From Saccharopolyspora elongata (GTDB lineage: Bacteria; Actinomycetota; Actinomycetes; Mycobacteriales; Pseudonocardiaceae), in the NCBI RefSeq assembly GCF_004348985.1, contig NZ_SMKW01000007.1, positions 124,001-188,000 of the forward strand: a stretch of DNA of 64,000 nucleotides, given 5' to 3'. Below the pieces are notes generated by a model. That model was given only the letters and a program-made list of their open reading frames with translations, was not told the origin of the DNA and did no database searches. This document shows, piece by piece, positions 19,949-28,706 of the stretch. The position numbers were made by a program, and so were the translations under genes. Numbering within the stretch: the stretch's first letter is position 1; each line of letters starts with the position of its first letter.

Positions 19949-20344
19949 TCAGATCTCCGTTCTGGTCGTCGATCGGCGCAGGCTGCGCATCCGGGCCGCG
20001 AGCGCGACCGCGGCGATGGCCGAAACGGTGAGCAGGGACCACCCGTCGGACGGGCGGCCGCCGCCCGTGTCGAGCATGTGGTTGATCGCATGCAGGATGT
20101 TGGTGACCGCGAAGCCCGCCAGCACGACGGCGAGGACGTCGCCCCACCACAGCGCGGCGAGCATCATCAGACCGATGCCGATCTGGAAGACCCCGGCGTC
20201 GTGGAGGAAGTGCTCGTGGTTCGGCCAGTTGGCCCACTGCGCGAAGCTCGCGGGCGCGAAGCGGCACCAGGCGCCGAGGATCATCATCATGACCGCCCCC
20301 AGGACGGTGACCGTCGTGATGAAGGCGTGTCGGCGGGTTCTCAT
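19949..20344 (-). CDS. Small 4-TM membrane protein, paralogue of 24744-25163 (module 1)
   Basis: A 131-residue membrane protein with four predicted helices. ATG 20344 follows a GGGAGGG ribosome-binding site. It shares with the protein at 24744-25163 the pattern G(A/S)W...P.SF...EH..(H/R)D.G early on and N..xA..H in the third helix, strong enough for common ancestry. Conserved Glu, His, Asp and Asn near the membrane suggest a cofactor or metal site, which is inference. It is divergent from a TetR gene and precedes the SDR gene of the module. Confidence 0.75.
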   Translation of the reverse strand: MRTRRHAFITTVTVLGAVMMMILGAWCRFAPASFAQWANWPNHEHFLHDAGVFQIGIGLMMLAALWWGDVLAVVLAGFAVTNILHAINHMLDTGGGRPSDGWSLLTVSAIAAVALAARMRSLRRSTTRTEI

Positions 20345-20467
20345 CTGCTGCCCTCCCAGGTCGGGCGAAATCCGGCGTTCGTGCAACAGACGAGATCGGC
20401 CGGGCGGATGTGACAGGACCGCGTTCGGCCTCTTGTCGAGCGGGCTTGGTGTCGCGCCCGACCAGTA

Positions 20468-20485
20468 TTGGACAGGGTGTTCCAA
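20468..20485. promoter_or_regulatory. Candidate TetR operator
   Basis: TTGGA (20468-20472) and TCCAA (20481-20485) form an inverted repeat with an 8-bp spacer, 19 bp before the TetR start and in the intergenic region shared with the divergent membrane-protein gene. It could control both transcription units. Confidence 0.5.
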
Positions 20486-20504
20486 AAATTGGTAGGGTCG
20501 CCAC

Positions 20505-21101
20505 ATGGCACGACCGAGGTTGTTCGATGAGGAGCGGGCGCTGGAAGCGGCGATGCGCACCTTCTGGGCGAACGGCTACGAGGCCACCTCCACGCAGGAC
20601 CTCTGTGAGGCGACCGGTCTCGGGCGCAGCAGCATCTACAACACCTTCAGCAGCAAGCACGACCTGTTCATGCGCGCGCTGACCCGCTACATCAACACGA
20701 CCTCGGCCGTTCAGCTCGCGATCCTGGAGGATTCCGGGCGATCCGAGGTGAATCGCATCCGCGCGCTGCTAGCCGTGATCGTCGACACCGAGCTGGAGAA
20801 CCGCCGCGACGGGCGCAGCTTCGGTTGCCTGACGGTCAACTCCACCGTTGAGCTCGCCGGGCGCGATCCGGAGACCGCGAAGCTGCTCGATCGCGACACC
20901 GAGGCGCGGCTGGTCGCCTTGCGGGCCGTGATCGAGGCGGGGCAGCGGGATGGCGGGATCGCGTCCGCGCGTGATGCCGGTTCGCTGGCCCGCTTCGTCA
21001 ACGCGGTGATCGGCGGCATGCGGATCGCCGGGCAGGCCGGGGCCGATCGGGCCGTCCTCGAGTCCATCGCCGAAACCGCCATGGACGCGTTGGCCCGCTG
21101 A
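20505..21101 (+). CDS. TetR-family transcriptional regulator
   Basis: A 198-residue regulator with HTH TSTQDLCEATGLGRSSIYNTFSSK and a C-terminal domain of the type seen in multidrug/redox TetR proteins (RDGRSFGCLTVNSTVELAG, with a cysteine). ATG 20505. It is divergent from the module-1 genes and 73 bp upstream of the co-directional MFS gene, so both are candidate targets. Confidence 0.9.
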   Translation: MARPRLFDEERALEAAMRTFWANGYEATSTQDLCEATGLGRSSIYNTFSSKHDLFMRALTRYINTTSAVQLAILEDSGRSEVNRIRALLAVIVDTELENRRDGRSFGCLTVNSTVELAGRDPETAKLLDRDTEARLVALRAVIEAGQRDGGIASARDAGSLARFVNAVIGGMRIAGQAGADRAVLESIAETAMDALAR

Positions 21102-21174
21102 AATCGCGTTCGTCCACCGCGAGTCCTTTCATGCCCAAGTTTTGAACTGATCAATCTAAAACATGGAGAGCATC

Positions 21175-22356
21175 ATGCCACGCGCCGTCTACATACTCGC
21201 CCTCGGCATCTTCGCCATGGTGACCAGCGAATTCGTGGTCGCCGGGCTGATGCCGCAGATGGCTGAGGGACTTTCGGCCACCATCCCGCAGATCGGCTAC
21301 CTCATCACGGCCTTCGCGGCGGCGATGGCCTTCGGCGGACCGTTCCTGACCGTCGCGCTGCTGAAGATGAGCCCGAAACTCGCGCTGCTGGCCCTGTTCG
21401 CGATCTTCCTCGCGGGCAACCTGCTCGCGGCCACCGCCACCGGCTACAGCCTCATGCTGGCGGCCCGCATCGTGACCGGCGTGGCTTCGCAGGCGTTCTT
21501 CGGGATCGCCATCTCGCTCAGCGCGCAGCTGACCCGCCCGGAGGTGCGCGGTCGGGCCATCGCGGTCGTGATGAACGGCCTGATGCTCGGCACCTTGCTG
21601 GGCATGCCGCTGTCCACATTGGTCGGTGAGCGGTTCGGCTGGCGGGCGGCGTTCTGGGCCATCGCCGCGCTCGCCGTCATCGCCGCGCTGTGCACCGCGC
21701 TCGGCGTGCCGAAGCTGGGGCGAGCCGGCGATGAGGGGAACTTCCGGCAGGAGCTCGTCGCGTTCCGCAAGCCGAAGCTGTGGATGGTGCTGACCACCAG
21801 CACGCTCATCATCGGCGCTACCTTCGCCGCCTTCAGCTACTTCAACCCGATCCTCACCCAGGTCGCCGGGTTCAGCACCGGGGCCGTCCCGCTGCTGCTC
21901 GTCGCCTACGGCGCCGCCACGGTGGTCGGCAACACGATCGTCGGACGCCTCGCCGACCGGTACACGCTCCCGGTCCTGCTCGGCGGGCTGGTCCTGAACG
22001 CGGGCTTCCTCGTCGGCTTCGCGCTGCTGGCGCACCTCAGCGTGCCCGCGGTCGTCTTCATGCTCGGCATCGGGCTGGTCGGGGTCACCATGAACCCGGC
22101 GATGATCACCCGAGTGCAGCGCACCGGCAACGCCCGGCCGTTGGTCAACACGGTGCACTCGTCCTTCATCACGCTTGGCGTGATCATCGGGTCCTGGATC
22201 GGCGGGCTGGTCATCGACGGATTCGGCCTGCGCGCGCCGCTCTGGCTGGGCGCGGCCCTGGCGGCGATCGGCATCGTCACGCTCCTGCCCGACCTCGCCC
22301 GTCGGCGGCGGCCTGCGGCGCAACCTGCCCCGGAGCCGAGCCTCGCGAGCCAGTAG
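21175..22356 (+). CDS. MFS transporter, DHA1-type efflux pump
   Basis: A 393-residue transporter with 12 hydrophobic segments. The start MPRAVYILALGIFAMVTSEF and the motif-A-like RPEVRGRAIAVVMNG are typical of the DHA1 family (arabinose/chloramphenicol-type exporters). ATG 21175 has GGAG six bases upstream; ATG 21163 in the same frame has none. It follows the TetR gene on the same strand, a common arrangement for a drug exporter and its repressor. The substrate is unknown. Confidence 0.87.
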   Translation: MPRAVYILALGIFAMVTSEFVVAGLMPQMAEGLSATIPQIGYLITAFAAAMAFGGPFLTVALLKMSPKLALLALFAIFLAGNLLAATATGYSLMLAARIVTGVASQAFFGIAISLSAQLTRPEVRGRAIAVVMNGLMLGTLLGMPLSTLVGERFGWRAAFWAIAALAVIAALCTALGVPKLGRAGDEGNFRQELVAFRKPKLWMVLTTSTLIIGATFAAFSYFNPILTQVAGFSTGAVPLLLVAYGAATVVGNTIVGRLADRYTLPVLLGGLVLNAGFLVGFALLAHLSVPAVVFMLGIGLVGVTMNPAMITRVQRTGNARPLVNTVHSSFITLGVIIGSWIGGLVIDGFGLRAPLWLGAALAAIGIVTLLPDLARRRRPAAQPAPEPSLASQ

Positions 22357-22365
22357 CCCGCAGTC

Positions 22366-22406
22366 GTGAGTGGCGGTGGCCGCCCTGGCGAGCCACTGCC
22401 ACTCAT
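22366..22406. repeat. Imperfect palindrome after the MFS gene (terminator or dispersed element)
   Basis: Arms GTGAGTGGCGGTGGC (22366-22380) and GCCACTGCCACTCAT (22392-22406) pair at 13 of 15 positions around an 11-nt loop, 10 bp after the MFS stop. The outer GTGAG...CTCA ends resemble the palindrome at 4375-4418. Confidence 0.6.
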
Positions 22407-22637
22407 GCCGTCCGGCTAGACTCCGTGGCGTGATGACACCCGTTCATGCTGCTGTGGTCGGTTAGTTCCGGGCTGCTGCCCCACCGGCCGATCGACGTGC
22501 CCGTGCCCCTTGGCCGGGATGTTCGTGCTGATCCAGCGACTCCGCTGTTGCTCGCCGGGTGCCGGGGCGCAAGCCGTCCACTTCTCACCTTTCGCAGGTT
22601 GCTGACCTGCGCTCGGCCGCATCAGCAGGAGCGGTTC

Positions 22638-23786
22638 ATGAATCTTCCCCCTAGCAGTGCTGCGCGCCCGCAGCACGTCGTTTCCGAAAGCGGTGCCCTC
22701 CGCTGGCTTTCGGCGAACGGTTCCCGCCCACCGGCGCGGATCGTCGACGCGGATGACCGGATGTCCGCGAACGAGGCGCACCGGTTGGTCTCGCGCGGAA
22801 CGGGCTTGCTGTGGCACGGCGACTTCCACAACGCGCGCCAACTGCTCAGCGCCGTGTCTCGCCGCCTCCAGCGGAGTCGGCGAGGCGGCTCGTCCGCTGC
22901 CGAGTCGTTCCGGCTGCATCGACAGCAGCAGGCACGCCGAGCACGCGCGCTGGCGCTGGTTCTGGTGCGGCTCGATCCCGGCCATGCGTTGAACCTGCGG
23001 CGCGCGCCGGATGTCCGGACGGCGTGCCAGGAGGCGTACGGTCCGGCGGACACTCCGTACGTGGTCCCGCTGCGGGAGCTGCTCGGCGTGATCGGGGCTT
23101 GCGAATGGCGCCGGAAGGGCGTTCCGGTCCCGGCGCTCGGCGCGCGAATCCACCCGCACTACGGCGTTTTCGCCCCCACCAGAAGCGAGTACGTGGACCT
23201 GGTCGCTGGAACCCCGATGCCCCCGGTGGAACTCGCCTTCGACATCGGTACCGGGACGGGTGTGCTGGCTGCGGTGCTCGCCCGCCGCGGCGTCGAACGC
23301 GTCGTGGCCACGGACACCTCGGCGCGGGCGGTCCGGTGCGCCGAGGACAACGCCGGGCGGCTGGGCCTCGCCGGGCGGATCGAGCCGGTGCAGGTCGACC
23401 TGTTCCCGCCCGGGCGCGCGGAACTGGTCGTGTGCAACCCGCCGTGGCTGCCGGCGAAACCCCATTCGCTGCTCGACCACGCCGTTTACGACCCGGGAGG
23501 CCGGATGCTCCTGGAATTCCTCGCCGGGGTGCCGGAACACCTGAAACCGGGCGGCGAGGCTTGGCTGATCCTCTCGGATCTCGCCGAACGCCTCGGACTG
23601 CGCACCCGAGACGACCTGCTCGCGGCCATCAGCGGGGCCGGGCTCCGCATCGTCGGGAGATCGGAAGCCCGGCCGAACCATCCGAAGGCCGGGGATCCCA
23701 CCGATCCGCTGCACGCCGCCCGAGCCGCCGAAGTCACGACGTTGTGGCGGCTCGCGCCGGTTGGGGACGACACCATCCGGACGTAG
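22638..23786 (+). CDS. Class I SAM-dependent methyltransferase (HemK/PrmC-like fold)
   Basis: A 382-residue protein. Motif I is LAFDIGTGTGVLAAVLARRG, and VVCNPPWLP is the NPPY-type motif used for amide or amino-nitrogen methylation in the PrmC/HemK and N6-DNA methylase group. The N-terminal ~190 residues are helical and Arg-rich and may bind the substrate. ATG 22638 has GGAG six bases upstream; the 64-codon upstream extension is rejected. The gene stands alone on the plus strand. The substrate is unknown; nucleic acid or protein are both possible. Confidence 0.82.
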   Translation: MNLPPSSAARPQHVVSESGALRWLSANGSRPPARIVDADDRMSANEAHRLVSRGTGLLWHGDFHNARQLLSAVSRRLQRSRRGGSSAAESFRLHRQQQARRARALALVLVRLDPGHALNLRRAPDVRTACQEAYGPADTPYVVPLRELLGVIGACEWRRKGVPVPALGARIHPHYGVFAPTRSEYVDLVAGTPMPPVELAFDIGTGTGVLAAVLARRGVERVVATDTSARAVRCAEDNAGRLGLAGRIEPVQVDLFPPGRAELVVCNPPWLPAKPHSLLDHAVYDPGGRMLLEFLAGVPEHLKPGGEAWLILSDLAERLGLRTRDDLLAAISGAGLRIVGRSEARPNHPKAGDPTDPLHAARAAEVTTLWRLAPVGDDTIRT

Positions 23787-23991
23787 CCTCGGGGCAGTCG
23801 TCTTGCCGCACGCGGCTCTGAGCTGGTTGTTCGCCGCAGCTTCGTGCGCTGGCGGGAGCGGCGATCCGGCGCGGACTGCGTCGGTTCCGGCGAGGGTGCT
23901 GCGGCCGTGGCACCCTCGCCGGGCGGATGACCTGTCACATCCGGCAGGGCCGCCTCGTCCTACCCGTGACCAGCTCAGGAAGGACGGGTAA

Positions 23992-24747
23992 ATGCAGAAG
24001 CCGATCCTGGTGACAGGCGGGACAGGCACGTTGGGCAGGGCAGTGGTGCGGCAGCTGCTCGACGCCGGGCACGAAGTGCGGGTGCTCAGCCGCGGCTCGC
24101 GTCCCGCGAACGTCCAGCACGGGTGGGCGACCGGGGATCTGCGCACGGGAGCGGGCATCGATGCGGCGACCTCCGATGTGGACGCGATCGTGCACTGCGC
24201 CACCACGTTGGGGCGCAAGGACGTGGCGGCCACCCAATGCCTGATCGATGCCGCGCGCCGCAACGGCGATCCGCACCTGGTCTACATCTCGATCGTCGGC
24301 GTGGACCGGGTACCGATCCCGTACTACCGCGCCAAGCTCGAAGCGGAAGAGCGGGTGACGAACTCGGGGCTGCCGTGGACGATCCTGCGGACCACCCAGT
24401 TCCACGACCTGATCGCCCGCATCACCTCGGCGCAGCGCCGGTCCCCGGTGGTCGCGACGCTCGCCGGCGTGAACTTCCAGCCCATTGACGTCCGCGACGT
24501 CGCGGAGCGCCTGGCCGAGCTCGCGGCCGGATCACCGGCCGGCCGGGTAGCGGACATGGGCGGGCCGGAGGTCCGCAGTCATCGCGACCTGACCCGGGCC
24601 TACCTGGATTCGACCGGGCGCCGCCGAATCCTGCTGCCGGTGAGGTTGCCGGTCGCGGCGTTCGACGCATACCGCCGAGGCGGTCACCTCGCCCCGGACA
24701 ACGCCGTCGGCCGCATCACCTTCGACGACTTCCTGGCCGGGCGGTGA
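23992..24747 (+). CDS. NAD(P)-binding NmrA-like reductase (module 2)
   Basis: A 251-residue atypical SDR. A clear cofactor loop, ILVTGGTGTLGRAVVRQLL, begins the Rossmann fold, and the protein follows the NmrA/quinone-reductase-like pattern (YYRAKLEAEERVTNSGLPWT, QFHDLI). ATG 23992 follows an AGGACGGG ribosome-binding site. Its stop overlaps the start of the next gene, a 4-TM membrane protein, in a GTGA arrangement. With its partner it mirrors the pair at 19024-20344 but in the opposite gene order. Confidence 0.88.
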   Translation: MQKPILVTGGTGTLGRAVVRQLLDAGHEVRVLSRGSRPANVQHGWATGDLRTGAGIDAATSDVDAIVHCATTLGRKDVAATQCLIDAARRNGDPHLVYISIVGVDRVPIPYYRAKLEAEERVTNSGLPWTILRTTQFHDLIARITSAQRRSPVVATLAGVNFQPIDVRDVAERLAELAAGSPAGRVADMGGPEVRSHRDLTRAYLDSTGRRRILLPVRLPVAAFDAYRRGGHLAPDNAVGRITFDDFLAGR

Positions 24748-25163
24748 CGGTGCGCGCCTGGCTGCGGGCAGGCTTGATCTTCCTGACGTTCGCGCACGTC
24801 GCAGTGGGTTCCTGGACGTTGCTCTTCCCGCACTCGTTCTACGGCCGGGTACCGACGGTGGGCGACTACCCGCCGTTCAACGAGCACCTCTTCCGCGATT
24901 TCGGCGCGATGAACCTCGCCATGGCCGTGGTGCTCGGCACGGGTGCGGTGCTCCTGGAACGGACACTGGTCTACGTCGCGTTGACGTCGAACCTCGTCTG
25001 GGCGGTTCCGCACCTGGTGTTCCACGCCGCGCATCCCTCGCACACCGCGGGGACGTTGCTGGTGGTGGCGCTCGTCGTGACCGCGACGATCCCGGTGGTG
25101 CTGCTGGTGCTCACCCGCGGCGCTTTGCCAGCAGGTGAGCGGCGACGGCTGTCGCGCCGGTGA
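24744..25163 (+). CDS. Small 4-TM membrane protein, paralogue of 19949-20344 (module 2)
   Basis: A 139-residue membrane protein with four helices and a basic C-terminus (GERRRLSRR). GTG 24744 overlaps the stop of the reductase gene, so translation is coupled. FPHSFYGRVP, FNEHLFRDFG and NLVWAVPHLVFH carry the residues shared with the other copy (SF, EH, D, G, N, A, H). The final 53 bp overlap the 3' end of the opposite-strand gene 25111-25410. A redox or quinone-linked role with the partner reductase is speculation. Confidence 0.75.
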   Translation: MTVRAWLRAGLIFLTFAHVAVGSWTLLFPHSFYGRVPTVGDYPPFNEHLFRDFGAMNLAMAVVLGTGAVLLERTLVYVALTSNLVWAVPHLVFHAAHPSHTAGTLLVVALVVTATIPVVLLVLTRGALPAGERRRLSRR

Positions 25164-25410
25164 CCGCGAACACCGACGGCCAGGCACCGACCTTCTTGGC
25201 CAGCGGGTGCGAGCCGGCCAACGCCGCCGTGTAGGTGGCGCCCAGCGCGAGGGCCGGCGCCACCCCGGTCCGGCGGCGGCACACCTCCATCGCGCCCAGG
25301 CCAGCGCCCGCGGCGACCACGCCGCCCCAGTGCCGGTGCTTGGTCGCGCGGGCGACCGCGAAGCCGCCGATCAATCCGGCCGAGGTCAACAGGCTGGACG
25401 GAATGGACAT
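25111..25410 (-). CDS. Small membrane protein
   Basis: A 99-residue hydrophobic protein with about three helices (SSLLTSAGLIGGFAVARA, GGVVAAGAGLGAMEV, ALALGATYTAALAG) and a short basic tail. ATG 25410. Its 3' end overlaps the convergent 4-TM gene by 53 bp. I do not recognise the family; composition and Gly/Ala packing suggest a real small integral membrane protein. Confidence 0.6.
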   Translation of the reverse strand: MSIPSSLLTSAGLIGGFAVARATKHRHWGGVVAAGAGLGAMEVCRRRTGVAPALALGATYTAALAGSHPLAKKVGAWPSVFAVTGATAVAAHLLAKRRG

Positions 25411-25568
25411 GCTCGCTCCTCGCGGGTTCGGTTCCGGCTCCCTGCATCGACTCTACTGGGCGGCAAGCGGTGGGTTCTGGCGTAAACCCGCCGGGGGAGT
25501 GTTTGACTTCGCGTTCCGCTGTAAGAAAAGTGCTGGTGTCGAAATCCCTTCGGTCCCCGGGAGCCTGC

Positions 25569-27350
25569 ATGCGACGCGTTCGGATGGGTTTGCTGGCGGC
25601 GGTTTGCGTCCTGCCGCTCACCGGGATGCCGGCTCTCGCGGGACCACAGCAGGGCCCGGTGTTCCAGGACGGCGAGGCACAACCGGTGTTCGACCCGGCG
25701 CAGGCGGTGCGCGAGGACCTGTTCGTCACCGCGCCGGTGGACAGCGATCGCGACGGGCAGGACGACGTCGTGCACGTCCAGGTGGTGCGGCCGGCGGAAA
25801 CGACGCAGGGCCTGCGAGTGCCGGTCGTCTACCAGGCCAGTCCGTACTTCTCCGGCGGGAACGACGTCCCGAACCACAACGTCGACACCGAGCTGCACGT
25901 GCCTGAACAACCGGGCAACCGGACCATCCGCACCGCCGGCGGTGACGAACGCGTCGCTGCGGCAGCCGACATCAGCTGGGCCTACGAGGAATACCTGCTG
26001 GCCAGGGGATATGCGGTGGTGTACGGGGAATCGCTGGGCACCGGGCTGTCCACCGGTTGCCCGACCACCGGTGCCGAGAACGAGACGACCGGCGCCAAGT
26101 CGGTGGTCGACTGGCTGAACTCCCGCGCACCCGGGCACGACGCTTCCGGCGCGCCGGTCGAGGCGGCCTGGGCGACCGGCAAGGTCGGCATGATGGGCGT
26201 CTCCTACAACGGAACTCTGCCGAACGCGGTGGCCAGCACGGGCGTCGAAGGGCTGGAGGCGATCGTGCCGATCGGCGCGATCTCGAACTGGTACGACTAC
26301 TACCGCTCCGACGGAGCGGTCGTTGCGCCCGGCGGCTACCAGGGCGAGGACGCCGACGTGCTGGCCAAATACGTGCACACCCGGGCGGACCGGGAGCCGT
26401 GCCGGACGGTGCTCGACCGGCTCACGGCGGACCAGGACCGGATCACCGGCGACTACAGCCCGTTCTGGGACGAGCGGAACTACCTCGACGAAGTCGACAA
26501 GGTCCACGCCGCGGTGCTATCCGTGCACGGGCTCAACGACTGGAACGTCAAGACCCGGCAGGCCGCGCAGTGGTACGCGGCGCTGCGGGAACACGACGTG
26601 CCGCACAAGATCTGGTGGCACCAGTCGGGGCACACCGACCCGCTCCGGCTGCGGGAGCAGGAGTGGCTTCGCACGTTGAACCGGTGGTTCACCCGGTACC
26701 TGTACGACGTGCCCAACGGCGTCGAGGGCGAGCCGAGGGCCACCGTGCAGCGGGAGGACGGCAGCTGGGCGGACGAGGCCGAGTGGCCTGCGCCGGACGC
26801 CCGTGAGGTGACCTTGCGGCCCACCCCTGGTGGCCCCGAGCGGGGCGGGCTCACGGCCGCGCGGGTTCCGGGCCGGGTTTCGGAGGGCCTGCGCGACGAC
26901 GCGGGCCAGTTGGCGGAAGACCTCGCGGCGGCGCCGAGTTCGCCGAACCGGCTCGCCTACTTCGGCGCCCCGTTGGCGGCTCCGGCCCGGGTCAGCGGCA
27001 CGGTTCGGGCCGAACTGGCGCTGACCTTCGACCGGCCGGCCGCCAACGTGACGGCGCTGCTGGTGGACCAGGCGCCGGACGGCGCGGTCACGGTGGTCAC
27101 CCGGGGCTGGGCGGATCCGCAGAACCGGCACGCGATCGACCGGACGTCGCCGATCGAGCCGGGCAAGAACTACTCGATCAACGTGGTGATGCAGCCTGAC
27201 GACTACGTGTTCGCGCCGGGGCACCGGCTCGGGATCGTCGTGCTGTCCAGCGACCACGACTTCACGTTGCGCCCGAAGCCGGGTGCCGGGCTGGAGCTCG
27301 ATCTGTCCCGCACTCGGTTCCAGCTGCCGATCGCCGGGTCGGTCGAGTAG
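25569..27350 (+). CDS. Secreted Xaa-Pro dipeptidyl-peptidase-like serine hydrolase (S15/CocE family)
   Basis: A 593-residue exported hydrolase. The signal peptide (MRRVRMGLLAAVCVLPLTG..ALAG) ends near residue 25. The alpha/beta-hydrolase triad is visible as Ser212 (MMGVSYNG), Asp324 (VHGLNDWNVK) and His355 (HQSGHTDP). The last ~170 residues form the PepX_C jelly-roll (FGAPLAAPARVSGTV onward). ATG 25569 follows GGGAG; upstream in-frame codons are not needed. It probably removes X-Pro dipeptides from extracellular peptides; an ester substrate as in cocaine esterase is the alternative. Confidence 0.92.
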   Translation: MRRVRMGLLAAVCVLPLTGMPALAGPQQGPVFQDGEAQPVFDPAQAVREDLFVTAPVDSDRDGQDDVVHVQVVRPAETTQGLRVPVVYQASPYFSGGNDVPNHNVDTELHVPEQPGNRTIRTAGGDERVAAAADISWAYEEYLLARGYAVVYGESLGTGLSTGCPTTGAENETTGAKSVVDWLNSRAPGHDASGAPVEAAWATGKVGMMGVSYNGTLPNAVASTGVEGLEAIVPIGAISNWYDYYRSDGAVVAPGGYQGEDADVLAKYVHTRADREPCRTVLDRLTADQDRITGDYSPFWDERNYLDEVDKVHAAVLSVHGLNDWNVKTRQAAQWYAALREHDVPHKIWWHQSGHTDPLRLREQEWLRTLNRWFTRYLYDVPNGVEGEPRATVQREDGSWADEAEWPAPDAREVTLRPTPGGPERGGLTAARVPGRVSEGLRDDAGQLAEDLAAAPSSPNRLAYFGAPLAAPARVSGTVRAELALTFDRPAANVTALLVDQAPDGAVTVVTRGWADPQNRHAIDRTSPIEPGKNYSINVVMQPDDYVFAPGHRLGIVVLSSDHDFTLRPKPGAGLELDLSRTRFQLPIAGSVE

Positions 27351-27472
27351 GCCGACCGCGACGAAGATTCGCGATTGAGGCGTGAAAACGGAGAGTTAGC
27401 GTCGAAGTAGTGATGTGATTGGCCCGTCCGATCGTCACTCCATAGTGGATATATCGGCCTATGGCAGCCGAG

Positions 27473-27500
27473 TTGTCCACAACGGACGGATCTGTCCACA
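27473..27500 (+). promoter_or_regulatory. Two DnaA-box-like sites upstream of the DUF4192 gene
   Basis: TTGTCCACA (27473-27481) is identical to the actinobacterial DnaA-box consensus, and CTGTCCACA (27492-27500) differs by one base; both have the same orientation, 19 bp apart. A CCATAG/CTATGG inverted repeat (27440-27445 with 27459-27464) lies just upstream. The gene start is at 27553. Confidence 0.5.
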
Positions 27501-27552
27501 AATTCCGAAAATGCCCTTTCGCCGAGGCGGGTTCGGCGTCGATCGTTGCGGC

Positions 27553-28662
27553 ATGACAACACGACTCAACGCCACCATCTCGCTGACCGAACCCGCCGAC
27601 CTGATCGCCGCCGTGCCGCACATGCTCGGGTTCCACCCGGCGCATTCGCTGGTGGTGCTGACCCTGCACGACGTGGCGGAAACGCCGACGTTCGGCGTGA
27701 CGCTGCGCACCGACCTGCCATGCCCGATGGGTGTTTGCGGCTTCGGTGAACACCTGCTCGACGGCCCATTGGGTCAGCGGCGGATAGAAGCCGTGATCCT
27801 GGTCGTCGTCGGGGAGAAAACCAGCACCGCGGCCTGCGGCGACGCCTGCGCCGGGCGGTGCGAAAGCCTCGAACGAGCCACAGTGGATGATCGGGATACC
27901 GGTCCGCCGCACGCCGACCTGATCGAAGTGATCCGCGACGCGTTCCACCGCGCCGGGGTCGTGACAGCCCATGCGTTGTGGGTGCCGGAGATCCGAGCCG
28001 GTGCCGAGTGGGAGTGCTACGCCGATCCGGGCTGCGCCGGTGTGATCGCCGATCCTCGGGGTTCCGCGGTCGGCGCGGCGCTGGCCGCGGAGGGGGCGGT
28101 GACCTTCGGCAGCCGCGATGAGCTGAGGACGCTCGTCGCGCCGGAGTCCGACGAGGTCTTGGCGCGCTGGTCGGCGAAGCTCGACCTGCTGGCCGAGGAA
28201 CGCGCCGAGGGCTACGACCCGGGGAAGGTCGCCCGCGACGTCCGGATCGTCTTCACGGCCATCGAACGCGTCGGCGCCGGTGCCGCGCTCACCGAGGACG
28301 ACCTGCTGCGCGTGCTGGTCGCGGTGTCCGACACCAGGGTCCGCGACATCGCCCTGGGCACAGCGCTGGGCGATGCGGCCAGGGCAGCCGAAGAGCTGTG
28401 GCTGACCCTGGTCCGCAAGGCCCCCGACCCGGAACTGCCCGAGGTCGCCGCGCTGCTGGCGTTCTCCGCCTACCTGCGGGGCGAAGGGGTGCTGGCCGGC
28501 GCCGCATTGGAGCGGATCGAGCAGGCCCAACCCGACCACCGGCTCGGGATCCTGCTGCGGCAGGCCATCGAAGCCGGCATCTCACCGGCCGACCTGGCGG
28601 TCATCGCCCGCGACGCCGCCGAAGACGCCCAGATCATGCTCGAAGAGGACGGAGTCTGGTGA
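27553..28662 (+). CDS. DUF4192 family protein
   Basis: A 369-residue actinobacterial protein of unknown function. The N-terminus (ISLTEPADLIAAVPHMLGFHPAHSLVVLTL) is the family hallmark. Further conserved segments are HALWVPEIRAGAEWECY and the C-terminal AFSAYLRGEGVLAGAALERI, which looks like a helical-repeat tail. ATG 27553. It is convergent with galE (44 bp between stops). DUF4192 genes are commonly found in the sigB/dtxR neighbourhood of actinomycetes. No membrane segments. Confidence 0.88.
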   Translation: MTTRLNATISLTEPADLIAAVPHMLGFHPAHSLVVLTLHDVAETPTFGVTLRTDLPCPMGVCGFGEHLLDGPLGQRRIEAVILVVVGEKTSTAACGDACAGRCESLERATVDDRDTGPPHADLIEVIRDAFHRAGVVTAHALWVPEIRAGAEWECYADPGCAGVIADPRGSAVGAALAAEGAVTFGSRDELRTLVAPESDEVLARWSAKLDLLAEERAEGYDPGKVARDVRIVFTAIERVGAGAALTEDDLLRVLVAVSDTRVRDIALGTALGDAARAAEELWLTLVRKAPDPELPEVAALLAFSAYLRGEGVLAGAALERIEQAQPDHRLGILLRQAIEAGISPADLAVIARDAAEDAQIMLEEDGVW

Positions 28663-28706
28663 TGAATCACGACGAGACGAACCGAAGCGAAATGCCTTGG
28701 CGGCGT

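Noticed and set aside
25470-25568. A 33-codon extension of the X-Pro peptidase
   Set aside because: It would place the signal peptide internally; ATG 25569 gives a proper N-terminal signal peptide and has a ribosome-binding site.
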